DNA of 64,000 bases from Clavelina lepadiformis. Its lineage: Eukaryota > Chordata > Ascidiacea > Aplousobranchia > Clavelinidae. The notes beneath the pieces are model-generated. The model saw only the letters and a list, made by a program, of their open reading frames with translations, ran no database searches and was not told the DNA's origin. The position numbers were made by a program, and so were the translations under genes. Below are positions 35,060 through 46,436 of this stretch, in pieces (the first letter of the stretch is position 1; every line of letters starts with the position of its first letter). The DNA lies in contig NC_135242.1 in assembly GCF_947623445.1 (NCBI RefSeq), forward strand, positions 22,258,001 through 22,322,000, in the 5' to 3' direction.

Positions 35060-35875
35060 GTCATTCAGACGGCCGGCGTCATAGCGATCGTTTTGAGCTT
35101 AACTGGAAAATTTGGAAGTGTTTTCGTAACTTTGCCTAATCCAGTTTTAGCCGGAGTATTCTTTGTGTTGTTTGGCGCGATTGCAGCAATGGGGCTTTCT
35201 GTTTTGCGCTTTGTTGATATGAAATCACAAAGGTAAGCGAACCAGGGCTCCTTACATACAGTTAAAACTTATTACTTGAAATTAATCAAATTTAATCAAG
35301 AAAATTCCAACAATCCACATTAAACAAATGAAACAACTTTTTTGAATTTCAGAAATATCTTCATCATCGGCTTCACCTTGTTTATGGGATTGACTGTGGC
35401 TAACTGGATGAAGCAAAATCCTGGAGCAATCCAGACAGGAGTGAAAGAGCTGGATGAAATCTTTTCGGTTCTCCTCAGCTCTGCGATGTTTGTGGGCGGA
35501 ATACTAAGAATGTTGCTCGACAACACCTTGCCAGGTTACAAACTCATCGCTGTGCAAGAATGTGGCCATTTGTAGGCCATACGGTGAAGTAAGTGGATAA
35601 AAATTACTCCTCACAGGAACTGATGCTGAAAGAGGAATCAAGGCTTGGGTAAGAGAAAATAATCAATCAAACGCAAGTGTTTTACAGCAGGAGAAAGATT
35701 TTTATGATCTTCCTTTTCCTACAAACTGCGGCAGGTAGGCTACGTTCAATGAGTGGACACGGCGTCAGACTGCAATTTCTATTCAACCTCTTGGCGTGTA
35801 AACGAGCGTCCTCTTCTACGCAGGTTATTGAAGTGGCTGCCAATTCTTCCCAAAAGTCGTCATGAGGGCATTTAA
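35060..35875 (+). pseudogene. SLC23-type nucleobase/ascorbate transporter, last four exons only (unit A)
   Basis: Exons 35060-35232, 35353-35534, 35617-35734 and 35824-35875 join in phase with good splice sites (the second donor, GTTACA, is weak) and end in TAA. The 174 codons match the C-terminal third of SLC23 sodium-ascorbate/nucleobase transporters: VIQTAGVIAIVLSLTGKFG, NPVLAGVFFVLFGAIAAMG, LRFVDMKSQRNIFIIGF, NPGAIQTGVKELDEI, LLDNTLPG, TDAERGIKAW and the final LLKWLPILP. Family proteins are ~550-600 aa with 14 membrane segments, so the first ~400 residues, including most of the transport core, are missing from this unit and from the window. It may be a duplicated 3' end without a promoter, or part of a gene whose 5' exons lie elsewhere. 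The frames are intact, so either it is young or it is still used. Confidence 0.85.
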
Positions 35876-36535
35876 GTTCTGCTTCATAATTTATTTAAAA
35901 CACTGATTGGCTAATTCTGATAGCTCGCTATGTTATAGCTGTCGATCGTTTGTTTCTTATATTGGCCTATTCCTGAAGTAGCCTGTTTTGTAGTAATACG
36001 TTAACTGCCTAACTGGGATTAAACTGACTGTATTTATTCAGTGAAGTAACATATGAAGCGTGTTACGTGCAACTAGTCATTTATATAAACTTTTGCTTTT
36101 TATTGCTGTTACCATTTTAAGCTGCATTCAAGTTAAAGCATCGCGGACGCTTTAACATAATTTTATAACGGATGATCTCGATTAGACTACATGAGTGAAT
36201 GCGTCTCCTGATTTTCCATCGCAAGTAATGGGCCTGAAATACGATCACATAATGCGGAAATTACGGATCAGATTGCCGGTTGTTAGTCATATATCATTTC
36301 TTTGTTGCACTATACTGCGGTTCAAAGTTTTCTACAATCGAATTGGAATTTAAAAAAAAACATTGAAGCACAGATATTACGCAGGACATAGTTAGTACCA
36401 ACACAAGCAAGTATCAAGCTACTCCAAATAAGATGTCAAAACTCACTATAAACTTAACATGCCGTGCATCAGGCCATTGAGCGTACAGCATGGCTCTGAC
36501 CACAGACGTTTGGATGTAATTTGTATTTTTTCACG
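35876..36535. other. Convergent spacer between the SLC23 fragment and METTL24-like gene A
   Basis: No gene recognised. It holds the 3' ends of the flanking genes, which converge. Confidence 0.4.
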
Positions 36536-39500
36536 TCATGGTTTTCTATCGAACAGTACCTCTTGACACGTGCCACTGACGTCGAAGTTCACAAACGACG
36601 TTTCCCAGAGGATAACTTTCTTGTAGTTAACGATGTGTTGCCTGTTCATCGTTTGTTTGTAATTTGGATCAACAAGAACTTTTGCGGCCCTGACATTGTC
36701 CGTTGTGTTGAAGAGTCTCCACCCACCGTCGTTTAGCGTACGCATCTGTCTGTAGAGAAGCCGGCAGCGATTTAAGTTCTCGCTATTCGTTAGCGGGCCA
36801 GCCATGTGAATCTCCATTGAGTACTGACGGACACATTTATACAGTCCAGTCTCAATTAGTTGCTGCATTACCTGAAAATGACAACTAAGAACTTAATTCC
36901 TTGGTGCAATTAAAATTATAAATTGAATACAGTCAAAACACAATACAGTAATAATAGTCGTTCAGTCAAGATTCTTTAACAGGTTTATGTAATGTTTGGG
37001 GTCTATACCAAAACCGAATTAATAGCCTATACCACACCAGGCAATCAAACGATTAAATGCACAAGCAGGCGTACAGTAGCCGCAGTTACTCACAATGTCC
37101 TCAAACCCGGTGTTTCCTTTATCGGTGTCCACCTTGAGAAAATCTAAATGTCGTCCTTGGTGACCAAGTTCGCGGAGAATAGTCTCTGAGGAAGGTAAAG
37201 TATGCAAACGAGTTTACATATATCAGTCATTTGTACCTGGTTGAGTATCGTTTAAATCTTTATTTTTAACCAAAAACAGATAGGGCGTACAATCAACATG
37301 TTCAGGCGAGACCTCTCTAAATACCGTTAGATACGTAATAGAATCCTGAGCATCAAATTACCAAGCTAACAAGCGTTATAAAGAAGATTGGAATGACTGA
37401 GAGCATTAAGAAGATTGGACTAAGTGTAATAAAACGAAATGTGAGTTGTTTGTGTGACTGAGAACGCAAGTACAGACACGGGCGCTAATGGGGATGAACG
37501 TTTCTCTAATGTCCTTCAACCAAGTTCTCTTTATGAGCAAAGATGTAAAATATAACGAAAGCTTACTCAGCGTCCTCATTCTCCACCCGTTAAAACCGTG
37601 GTCGTCATCTTCGTTGGAAATTCCCACCTTGTGGAAGATAACCCCTGATTCACGGACCGAGTTATCAGCGAGTTCTGTGGCTGAAATCAACAAGGAATTG
37701 GTGTTTAAACACGACCGACACGACGCATTGAGTGAGATAAAGTGTGGGAACGTTATCGCGTAAAACGATTTCTTTCGCTAACACGTTGTCGAGACATGAC
37801 ATATTTAATGTGCTTCTGCCAAATCCAAACAGGCTACTTACATGGGTCAAATGAGTGCACTTCGCAGCCGAGTTTTGCCATTTCGTCGTCGAAGGTGAAG
37901 TCGTTTGCAACTCCAAAAGAATAGACCAAACACTTGCCCCGGTCTGTGCGGTCTGGCCAGAAAGGCTTCTCAACGCATAGATCATAGGCCCCGTCGCCAT
38001 TTTCCCTTCCACCAAGGTATTTGCTGTCGGTGCAGTGATACTGAAAAGATTACATGTAACGGAAGATGTACAACATGAGCACAACAAGGCAATTACGTAG
38101 AAGCGAGTGTGTCTTGGAACTCTACTATCCCGTTTTACCGAAAGGTACAGAGAACCGCAGTCATGTTATTATCCTTCGTGTAGTAGCTTGATCTTTGACT
38201 ACTATAGCCACCAATTTATTACGTTTATATCGGTGTTTTGTGTTTCTTGGCCCACTTCAAGAAGTTTATATTTCGGCTGTCACTTCAATTAAACGCCAAA
38301 GGCTAAGGAAAACTTTTTGCATAGCAATCTTATTAGAAACTCTTAACCACTTATATTTAACAAAAGACCGTGTAACAAATAATTGCTGTGAAATAGCCGC
38401 TTTTTTGCTTTTCGCGTGACAGCGTACTACGTCAACTGTCCGCTATGGTCTTGTATACAGAACAATCCGTTTCGTAAACAAAAAACTCGGAGCTTACAAA
38501 GGTTGCTAAAATAAGCATCGGACTTTTTTGAGCTTAAGATTGAGTCACCGCTGTATTTCAAAGCAGCTTCAACTATAAGCGGAACAATGAATAATCGTTA
38601 ACTCAACATTTGAACATTTGAACATTTTTAATATGAATTTAATGAAGCTCTTACCTCAGCAGCGACACAAGCTTTCAAAGCTTTTCTATTTAACCAATAA
38701 GACAAGCTTTGAAGTGCTCCTCATTTGCTAAACTGGGATATGGTAACCAGTAATCATGTATGTGAAGAAGTATAATTATTCAAGTAATGCAAAGTTCCTT
38801 TTACGACGAATAACCCCCTAAAGTTTGGTCATCAATTATAGAAAATCACCTGTCGCTGGTAGACGTAATTCCAGATCCGTTCCAGTTCCTCTTCCGGAGG
38901 CGCTTCTCCAGCAGGTTTTAGTTCTCTATTTGCCAAAGCTGCAAAAAAATTTATTTCATTACAATTCAATGAAAAATTTATGAGCACTGTAAGCCCTCGG
39001 GGGGGTGACAAGCCGTCTATTTCAGCGTAAGGAAGTTCCTTTTCACACTGTTATCAAGCTAACCAGCGTCGAAAGCGATGTACAATAGGCTTTCATGTTA
39101 GTGTTTAAATTGTATACTTTAAATTAAATTGAAACGGAAGACTAACGGTCTTATGTCGTTTTTTGTACACATTATTGGATGGAGCAAAACAGATTGAATA
39201 GAATATACTTGTGTTTCTTGCATAAAAACAGACTAAAGCATTGACTACCAAGAGAACTTGTTTTACATTTTGCACCTATACAGTAGTATACATAACCAAA
39301 TATGTATACACATTTGTGGCTATTAACAAGCTTGCTGAGAATTTTCCCAAACCGAGAACACTAATTACTGTATATAAATCGAGCCAAGCTTGAAAAGCTT
39401 GTTGGTCAATGTGAGCGATTTTACTTGCAGTAAATACAAACACTTACGTTCCAGAATGGCGGGTTTTTCTTTCAGAAATGACCCTGAAAGCAAAACATCG

Positions 39501-40127
39501 GACGTTATCGTAACATACTGCTGAAACTGAAGTCCATTTAAACTAAAGACTTTATTATAAACCATCGCTGGTTCTTAACATGCAACGTCACTAGTGAGCT
39601 CTTTACTGGTCCTACCATACTACAATAGAATGTACGTAGTCAGGTGGGAAAAAACTATTACAAAACTATTTACCATCCGACGTTATTTGTCCATCACTTT
39701 TCGGCGCTTTTAGTCTTAGCAACATGTCTTCAGATTGATAGTTGGCTGTGCTAAACAGAGCATCTGTGGTACAAAATAATATTCTGCTTTATGCAATAAT
39801 AGTTAGATATTAGTTAGACTATTTCTTAGTTAGACTATTAACTATTAGACTATTAACTATTAGACTATTAACTATTAAACTATTTCTATGATTCACTTTT
39901 ATCAGTTGAAAAAATGTTGTAGCCGTCGACATCAACACGACTGTATAGTGTGCTCTTATTTCAACGCTAAAGTTTAAGTTATCTGCTGCAAAAAACTTTT
40001 ACTGAAGAGAAGTAAAAAATAACAACTTACTCAAATCTGTGACGTACACCAAATTCCACGTCGCATAGATAATAGCCAACAATACACATAAAAGCAGCGC
40101 AATGGTTTTAATATTAAGCTTCATCAT
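36536..40127 (-). CDS. METTL24-like membrane methyltransferase, 8 exons, 350 aa (unit A)
   Basis: Coding exons 40127-40031, 39763-39674, 39483-39448, 38938-38850, 38040-37842, 37680-37567, 37185-37094 and 36871-36536; all borders GT/AG and all phases agree. An N-terminal signal anchor (KTIALLLCVLLAIIYATW) predicts a type II Golgi/ER membrane protein. The catalytic part follows the METTL24/FkbM-like pattern: CLVYSFGVANDFTFDDEMA, LGCEVHSFDP (SAM-binding region), HKVGISNEDDDHGFNGWRMRTL, LKTILRELGHQGRHLDFLKVD, YSMEIHMAGPL and ILWETSFVNF. Family members commonly have an acidic KIDVEG/S-type motif after LK; here it reads KVDTDKGNTGFEDI, so activity may be altered. Substrate unknown. It lies antisense and convergent to the SLC23 fragment. 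Confidence 0.88.
39831..39883. repeat. 15-bp tandem repeat in intron 1 of METTL24-like gene A
   Basis: About 3.5 copies of a TTAGACTATTAACTA unit. The array is absent from the matching intron of unit B, so it expanded (or was lost) after the duplication. Confidence 0.75.
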
Positions 40128-40638
40128 TCTTAAAAACTATTCTGCGAAATTTTTAAAAACGGTTACTGAAGAGACATTCAAAGGCCGAATCCGGCTGGCT
40201 ATCGATTTGAACCCTACGTACACCAGTGCGTAAGCGCTTGTGCAGGGTATGGCTACACTACTGATTACTACTCTCTTCGTTTTGGTCAGTTTTTTAAAAT
40301 CTTAAATCTTTAAAAGCTTAAAAATCTAAACCAAACGGGTCCTGCAGTTGATGCATCATAGGATGGTAACTAATAAGCTTAGTATTGCGCTGCCATAAGG
40401 AGCGTCACACAGCCTGTTGTATAAGATAACTGCTGGTGGCAAAAAATTAAAACTTTGATAACGATTACGGGGTGAAGCGATTGGCAACTAAACGGACCCG
40501 ACGGTCTCGTGCAGATGATTCTGACCCTAATAAAACATTTTCTTTTCGTCATTCTATGTTTCCGTAAAACCTAGCCGACCAATGGATAGAACACTATTTT
40601 CGGCTGTAACTTCAACTACTGTAAGCTAGCTGACTCTC
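40128..40638. other. Junction of units A and B
   Basis: Upstream region of METTL24-like gene A, then a ~20-bp linker (40296-40315), then the start of unit B. No gene is recognised. The linker is AT-rich (AAATCTTAAATCTTTAAAAG) and lies beside T-rich ends. Confidence 0.6.
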
Positions 40639-42118
40639 TTGATTCGCAAAAATAGACAATATTTCCAGGCAATATTAGATGAGTGTGACTCTGCTATCCA
40701 TCCTGCATTTTGTCATACCAAGCAAATAGCGGCCTTTAGCACTGGGTTTAAGTTCACTTTGAGAAAAATATCACACCTGATAAATCAAGCGGAAAAGTAT
40801 TTCCACAGAAGAAGTTCTTTCACAAACGTTTGATGGGTCACGTAAAGGGATTGTTGTAACTCTTCTCTAACATGGTTTTCTGTGCTTCTCCGGATAATTT
40901 TCATAATATATCAACCCATAGATGATTCTAAAACAAAACTTGTTTGTTTTACTCACTATTCGTGAATCATTTTGCTGCAACGTTTGTACGGATTAGATCT
41001 ACCCTTAATTTCGCTGTGTCCAATCCATGCAGTCTGTCATCGATTCGCAATTGTATGGGAACAATAGAATCAGTTTATAATTTAAAGTGTTTTACGCAAG
41101 ACAATAGTCACAATTCTGCCAACCTCAACAACTCAAAAACTAGTTCAAGTTTGTGTCACTGGATGGGTTGACCAACATCTCAGTGTCCGTATGTTTTCAG
41201 AATTGCAAGCTGCCGTTGTAGAAACTTTAGATGAAATTTCGTCATGGTTAGACACCGAAATTTCGTCACGAATATTGCGGTTTTTATCAGAGATTAGACA
41301 GAGTGATTTTTGCGTTGCTTGCCTAGTTATGAAAATAGTTTTTGATTACAGAGTTGTGCTGTGTGAAATGTTACAAAGAAAGTCGATAAACCTTCTTGAA
41401 GCTGTTACCACAGCAGAATATATTGTCACTGAGATGAAATGTTTAAGGCAAAATGCTGAGTATAAATTTCATCGTTTGTATATTTTAGCACAAGATACAG
41501 CACAAAAGCACAATTGTATTTAGGAAACGCCTCAATGTGCTTCAAGGCAAATCTACAGATGCAGCATTGCTTTTGCCACCAATGAAAATTACTAAGAGTT
41601 TATACATAAAATTATACATATCGAATTGGAACATTTATCTTATTTTGGACAGTTTTATTGCTAATCTCGTGTCTTGATTCACTGCCCACAAGTCTACCAT
41701 TGGTGGGTTGCAGTGTTTAAATCCGGCTGATCCAACCCTCGGGTCGTCCGTCACACAAATCGAAAGCATTGAAGTTTTGGGGAAATTTTATGAAAATGAT
41801 TTAACGAAATCTTCGGAAGAATCAGTTCCTGAATAATAATTGTGGTACAGAAAACTTAGTCGTTTCAACGACACAGAAAGACCTGCTGATGTAGTTTACC
41901 ACAAGAATGCAGCAGTGATGCTTTTCCAAATGTTTAGACATTATCTAAAAAGTTTTTAACTTCTTCGGTGGCAACGTGTACTACAGTGAACGGTCACTTT
42001 CTACATTACGTAAGCTAAAAATATTTTTACGTAGTACGAGGAGTGATACCCAAATAAACGGACTTGCTTTGTTGAACTTCTACAAAAATCGTGTTCCTTG
42101 TCCGGAAAAGAGTAATTA
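40440..42118 (+). mobile_element. Decayed hAT transposase gene, unit B
   Basis: Same fossil as at 29990-31665, with open pieces at 40639-40833, 40944-41171 and 41191-41523 and the hATC signature near 41970-42110. It shares old breaks with unit A and has one more stop (the open frame ends at 41523, against 31144 in unit A). It is a dead DNA transposon. Confidence 0.75.
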
Positions 42119-42503
42119 AATATTAATAGATTAATTGAAACATCGATTAGGCGATCAAGTATGAATTTGTAAAAAATTAACCTGGATTGTTTAAATTTAT
42201 AAATTTTATGACGTGTACATGCTGTTCTGTGGTTTTCTCTTTGCATGGCCGTTCTATGTGGAAACAACATTTACCGAAATCTGTTATTATATGATGTTAT
42301 GCAAACGCCCCCCCCCCCGCCCTCATGAAAAATGTCTGCCTACGTCACTGCACAGAAGAATTTATTTCACAAACGTTTCATGGGTTGCGTAAGGGGATTG
42401 TTGTCAGGATGGCTTAATTTTGCACATTGTCATCGCAATTATGATTTAAAAAAAACTTGTTTGTTTTACTAACTACTCATGATCCGGGCTCATATGTTAT
42501 CAC

Positions 42504-43149
42504 TAGGGCAACCAAAAGTCAATATGGTCAATTTTTTTTACCTGCTCAGAATGCTATGAAACAAGCACAAAACAATTTTCAGCTTTGTACGACGTGTGGT
42601 ATAGAAGTTATTAGGTCAGATAAAGTCAAAATGTTACGTTAGGTCAAAATACGGTCAAATTGTTTCGTTAGGTCTTTTTTTTAGGTCAAAATCTATTAAA
42701 CTTGTAATTTTGTAACCATTTTGTAATATTATTCTTCCGTTTTTCTCTTTTCTTGTACCGCAAACAATTCCAGTCCCGCAAATTTTACTTAGAACCAAAG
42801 ACACAAAGAGAGGGAAGGCTTTTCAGCGCGTTTGGTGACGTCACGATGTGACGGCATTGCATTTGAAACTGCAAGTTTTCAATCTTAATACGCAGAAACG
42901 AAAAAAAAGTCAACACTAGAAAAGCATTTTGTCATTTTTAAATGCAGCTTTAGATTAGAAAGTTGCTGTAGACAGTGTAGAGACTATCAGTATACCGTTT
43001 TTCAAAATGAGGTCAAAATTTAAACGTTTTAGGTCAAAATAAGGTCAAAATATAAACTTTTTAGGTCAAAATAAGGTCAAAATGTAAACTTTTTAGGTCA
43101 AAATGAGGTCAAAATTTAAAATATTTAGGTCATAAAACTGGTTGCCCTA
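42504..43149. mobile_element. Complete 646-bp hAT MITE with 8-bp target duplication
   Basis: Terminal inverted repeats TAGGGCAACCA (42504) and TGGTTGCCCTA (ending 43149) are perfect over 11 bp and flanked by identical 8-bp direct repeats GTTATCAC (42496-42503 and 43150-43157). Both features are diagnostic of hAT superfamily insertion. It has no transposase gene, so it is non-autonomous. The right third carries four copies of a ~32-bp unit with AGGTCAAAAT words. It inserted into an older hAT fragment. Confidence 0.9.
43031..43111 (+). promoter_or_regulatory. Three tandem AGGTCA direct repeats spaced by 5 bp (DR5)
   Basis: AGGTCA-AAATA-AGGTCA occurs exactly at 43031-43047 and 43063-43079, and AGGTCA-AAATG-AGGTCA at 43095-43111. 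Two AGGTCA half-sites in direct orientation with a 5-bp gap are the textbook retinoic-acid-receptor (RAR/RXR) element. They exist here because the MITE's 32-bp unit is repeated, so any regulatory role is inference. Confidence 0.45.
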
Positions 43150-43215
43150 GTTATCACTAATACGAATGACGTCAAACACAAGTTAAAGGAAAGTGGTCGG
43201 ACAGAAACCAAAATA

Positions 43216-43593
43216 GTGGTACAGTAGGCTACCATTGCTGATACCAACCAGGAAGGTTCTTTGGTCAACGACCTATTTACTGCAGTCTACAAATTATGTA
43301 GCATAGTATAGCATACGTTGTACATATATGTAGTGTGTTCTATAGACCTAAATAATTGACAAACTATACTTTCATTGATATAACTTAATTGATGAGATAC
43401 TTGTATTTTGAAATTAAATTTTCATGTAAGTGCAGCGTGCAGACACAAGAAAACATACAGTCATTTTTTCAATTAAAAAACTTACTACCTTTTCAATGCA
43501 TTTAAAAAAAACTAATGACTAAATAGGTACAAAAATTTAGCATGCAGTATTCAGTAAGTGCGTGTAATACAGTAAATATACAGTTGTCAATAG
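43216..43593. other. Spacer before prion-like gene 4
   Basis: No gene recognised. It matches 31812-32186 of unit A and includes the 3' region of prion-like gene 4. Confidence 0.4.
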
Positions 43594-44791
43594 TTAGTAA
43601 GCTGCAATAACGCTCAGTGCCAGAAAAACCAGGATAAGAACAAACGACGGATAAAATGCAGCGGATCCGCAGCATAAGTCGATCTGAGAGGCGGTGCGGA
43701 TAGTTTTCCTTTCCTCAAACTCGTCGGGAAGTTGAAAGTAGGTTTTGTTAAAGATCACCGCATCTTTAAACTCCTTTGGACAGTTTTGTTCGTCTGAAAA
43801 CAATATTGTGAGAAAATAATTAACTTAGTTAAAAATGCAACAAGATATTTTGTGGCGTCATAGAATGTAGGAACCATGACAAAAACTACAATTGTTATAC
43901 TGCTTACTGGTTCCTTCGGGCACCGTGATACAACGGAACGGTTGGTTTTTGTCATCGACCAAGATAAACGGAGTGTCGTATTCGTTTCCATTGACAACAA
44001 ATCCGTTATCCAGCTCAGAGGAGCGAAAATATCTGGGTTTCACAACCGTTTGACGATTATGTAATAAAATACCATAACAAAAAATGTTCTGACGAAATAT
44101 TGTACAGTTTTACTTGTTTACGGTTGTAATGAAGGATTTCTGTAATTACCGTACATGAAATGTATTGGAGGGCTAAATCTTCCGAAATGCATGAAACGTT
44201 TTGCTGCTAGCCCAATGATAGCGGCTTTGGCAACATTGTTGGTTGTTCTAAAACAGAATATACATAGGAGTAGGCTATGAAACTCATTTATAGCAATGAA
44301 ATACTATTATTTAAAGTACGGACGTACATCGTATGGTATTGTGATAGTTTTTATTTTCGTACTGAGGAAAAGCCTTTGCACGATTTAAACCCGGCAATTT
44401 TTCTTCGGCGATGTCACCGAACTAGCCTTTGTGCAAGTTTCGGTTGTCACATAATTTTTCTTTGGTTGTTTAACTTATTATATTGTATTTTCCAAGTTTA
44501 GAAAAGTTCATCAGGTCTACAGAGATGTAAAAGTAAAAGTATTGCTCTCATGAGTTCTTTAGTTATTGATAATGTTTTTTAATAAGAACATAAAATTTGC
44601 AAAAGTCTCAGTTCTTGTTACATTTTTCCTTTGAATCCGCTTTTTGCTCCTCCTCTCCCTCTGCTTCCCCTTCCTCCGCCTCTTCCACCACCCCGACCGC
44701 CTCTGGCAGTAATTTCATCAATTTCCAAAGTCAGGATTAGGAAGAGTAGAATGACGAAGAAGCACCAACGACCTTTGAACCCTGATATCAT
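43594..44791 (-). CDS. Prion/Shadoo-like secreted RG-rich protein 4 (unit B), 195 aa
   Basis: Coding exons 44791-44622, 44247-44155, 44032-43908 and 43793-43594, with the same lengths and phases as gene 3, of which it is the unit-B twin. It keeps every part: signal peptide, ARGGRGGGRGGGRGSRGR, NNVAKAAIIGLAAKR, PPIHF, the Cys-containing module, sequon NKT, ASQIDLCCGS and the GPI-type tail. Differences from gene 3 are few: the second Met codon is Ile (MIS for MMS), a Gly in the RG stretch is Ser, and one codon of exon 3 reads as in gene 2 (DNGFVV rather than DNRFVV). Intact frames in both twins suggest selection or a very young duplication. Confidence 0.85.
44350..44480 (-). repeat. SINE-like repeat fragment in intron 1 of prion-like gene 4
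   Basis: Unit-B twin of 32950-33080, from the same family as 61845-61985. Confidence 0.55.
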
Positions 44792-46436
44792 TTTAATTAC
44801 GTTGGTTCACAAATAAAGAAACTTGCAAGGTCAAACGCTGCGTTGAAAATTTTTCGTATTTTTAGCATGAAGACTGTTTTTAAAGCATTTTACAGAAACC
44901 ATCCGCTTATAAGCATCCATTTAAGTTTGCTTTGCAGATAGTTATGCAAAATGTCATTAGAAATGTTAGATTTAAGTTTATCCCCATCGCTTTGATTATG
45001 AAAATCACAAAAGACCAAAGGATCACTTTTGTCTGACATCATAGACATCATGGAAACAGAAAAACCGTATTCTGCTCTACTGTATGCTAAGAAAAATTCA
45101 CATCTGTAGCCTAATACAATTAATATTAGCTTTTTGACGTACAAAGGTGCTGTAATTGTAACAGAACATTTGCTATTGAAATGCGGAACTTTGCTGAATA
45201 AAAACGAATGAAAAACATCGGAATAAACACATAACCGTACACAAGAAATATACTAACAGCGCAAAAATAAGATTTATCAATTATCTTTACATTTTTGGAT
45301 AAAATTGAGGATTTCGGCATTATTTTACTGCTGGATACAATTAAAAAAATGCCAAACTTGTTTTGTTAGCTTTGCTGTTACAGAGTTGGACTCTAGAGTT
45401 TGAATTAAAGTATAAAGGCCACTTCAAGTTTTATTTTCAGGCTATTTTCAGTTTTAAGGATAAAGAAACAGTAATTATGTCAACAATTGCTAAGCACTTA
45501 TCACAAACGTTCGCATAAGTTCAGATGTAAGTTGCGCATATACTTAACCGAAAGTTTACAGTACTAAGAAAACCAAAATAAACAGCTTTGACGAACTTAT
45601 CGCAATTTTAGAATCGCTTGAAGTGCCTAAATGTTTTTCTCCTGTTTCTGATGCTTATTCTGCCAGCTGTGTCTTAACGGCGGATAATATTGTTTTACGA
45701 AATACAAACTTATTTAGCCCGGTTAAAATAGAAAACTTTTAACTATGAAAATACAGAAAAACGATACTGAACGGTAAAGTAACGTCCTACCTACAATTAT
45801 ACCAGCAAACACACTGTGCTATCGTCTGTTAGCAGAGCCATGGTTACCTTATATAGACTTAAGCCGAATTTTGAAAGGCCTTTTGTTGTACACAAACAAA
45901 TGATGCTATTATCCGCATTTCATATAAGATTGATCACTTCTTGCGGTTCCTTGGTTCGTGGTTTGGCACACAGTTGGACTCTATTGAAAACTTTTTATAT
46001 GTGTGCTGATTTTTTTAACTATAGATTAATTATATTTAGCGCCTCATGTTACCTCTTGCGTAATTAAACCACAATAGGTTTGTTTGGATCGAAGCTAATA
46101 TAGTAAAGTTTTATTTTTAGAATGCTTGCGATAGTATACCTGGAGAAGAGAAGGACATGATCCGGATTTCTGGGGTTTAATGCTGCTGGTTATGGAAAGT
46201 TATTTTGGAATCGCTTTAAAAGCGGATAAGGATCTGGATTATCCCAGACAGTTTCTTCAATGGCATGCCAGAAGAAACTGCGACGCTTTGCCAGTCTTCT
46301 TGTGAAATACTTAAAGTTTTTCTTTATATTTTTGCTTCTCAAATCTCGATGTTCCGGTTCGGCTGCGGTTCCGGTTCCGGTTCCGGTTCATGTTCCGGTC
46401 CGGCTCCGGTTCGATTTGCATTTTTCGTACATACAG
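44792..46436. other. Spacer upstream of SLC23 fragment, unit B
   Basis: Matches 33392-35059 of unit A, with the same lack of recognisable genes. The CCGGTT microsatellite near 46352-46414 is one 6-bp unit longer than in unit A. Confidence 0.5.

Larger units (their letters stand above)
29865..40295. repeat. Tandem duplication unit A (~10.4 kb)
   Basis: Direct repeat of 40316-51494. Both units begin GCTTAAAAAxCTAAACCAAACGGG and end at TTTTGGTYAGTTTTTT, separated by ~20 bp. Each carries, in order, a decayed hAT gene, a prion-like gene (minus), an SLC23 3' fragment (plus) and a METTL24-like gene (minus). By eye the identity is very high (about 99% or more) over 34.2-38.3 kb and lower (about 96-98%) near the ends. 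Unit A alone has a ~105-bp insertion near 38388-38493 and a 15-bp tandem array near 39831. Confidence 0.93.
42267..43215. mobile_element. Unit-B-only block: second hAT fragment split by a MITE
   Basis: Absent from unit A. Its left part (about 42352-42490) resembles an internal piece of the neighbouring hAT fossil (compare 30355-30510: CACAGAAGAA, TTTCACAAACGTTT, GGGATTGTTGT, AAAACTTGTTTGTTTTACT) but is clearly diverged. Just left of it, TGCCTACGTCACTG preceded by a C-run (42308-42319) looks like the inverted terminus of another DNA element. A MITE sits inside the block. Whether the block was gained in B or lost in A is not settled. Confidence 0.6.

Noticed and set aside
34889-35236. 115-residue plus-strand frame treated as one exon
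   Set aside because: Only the part from 35060 matches SLC23 and follows an AG acceptor. The upstream half is intron with a CCGGTT microsatellite.
37665-38087. 140-residue minus-strand frame within METTL24-like gene A (and its twin at 49037-49459)
   Set aside because: Wrong frame of exon 5. The frame giving VYSFGVANDF has family similarity and in-phase splicing.
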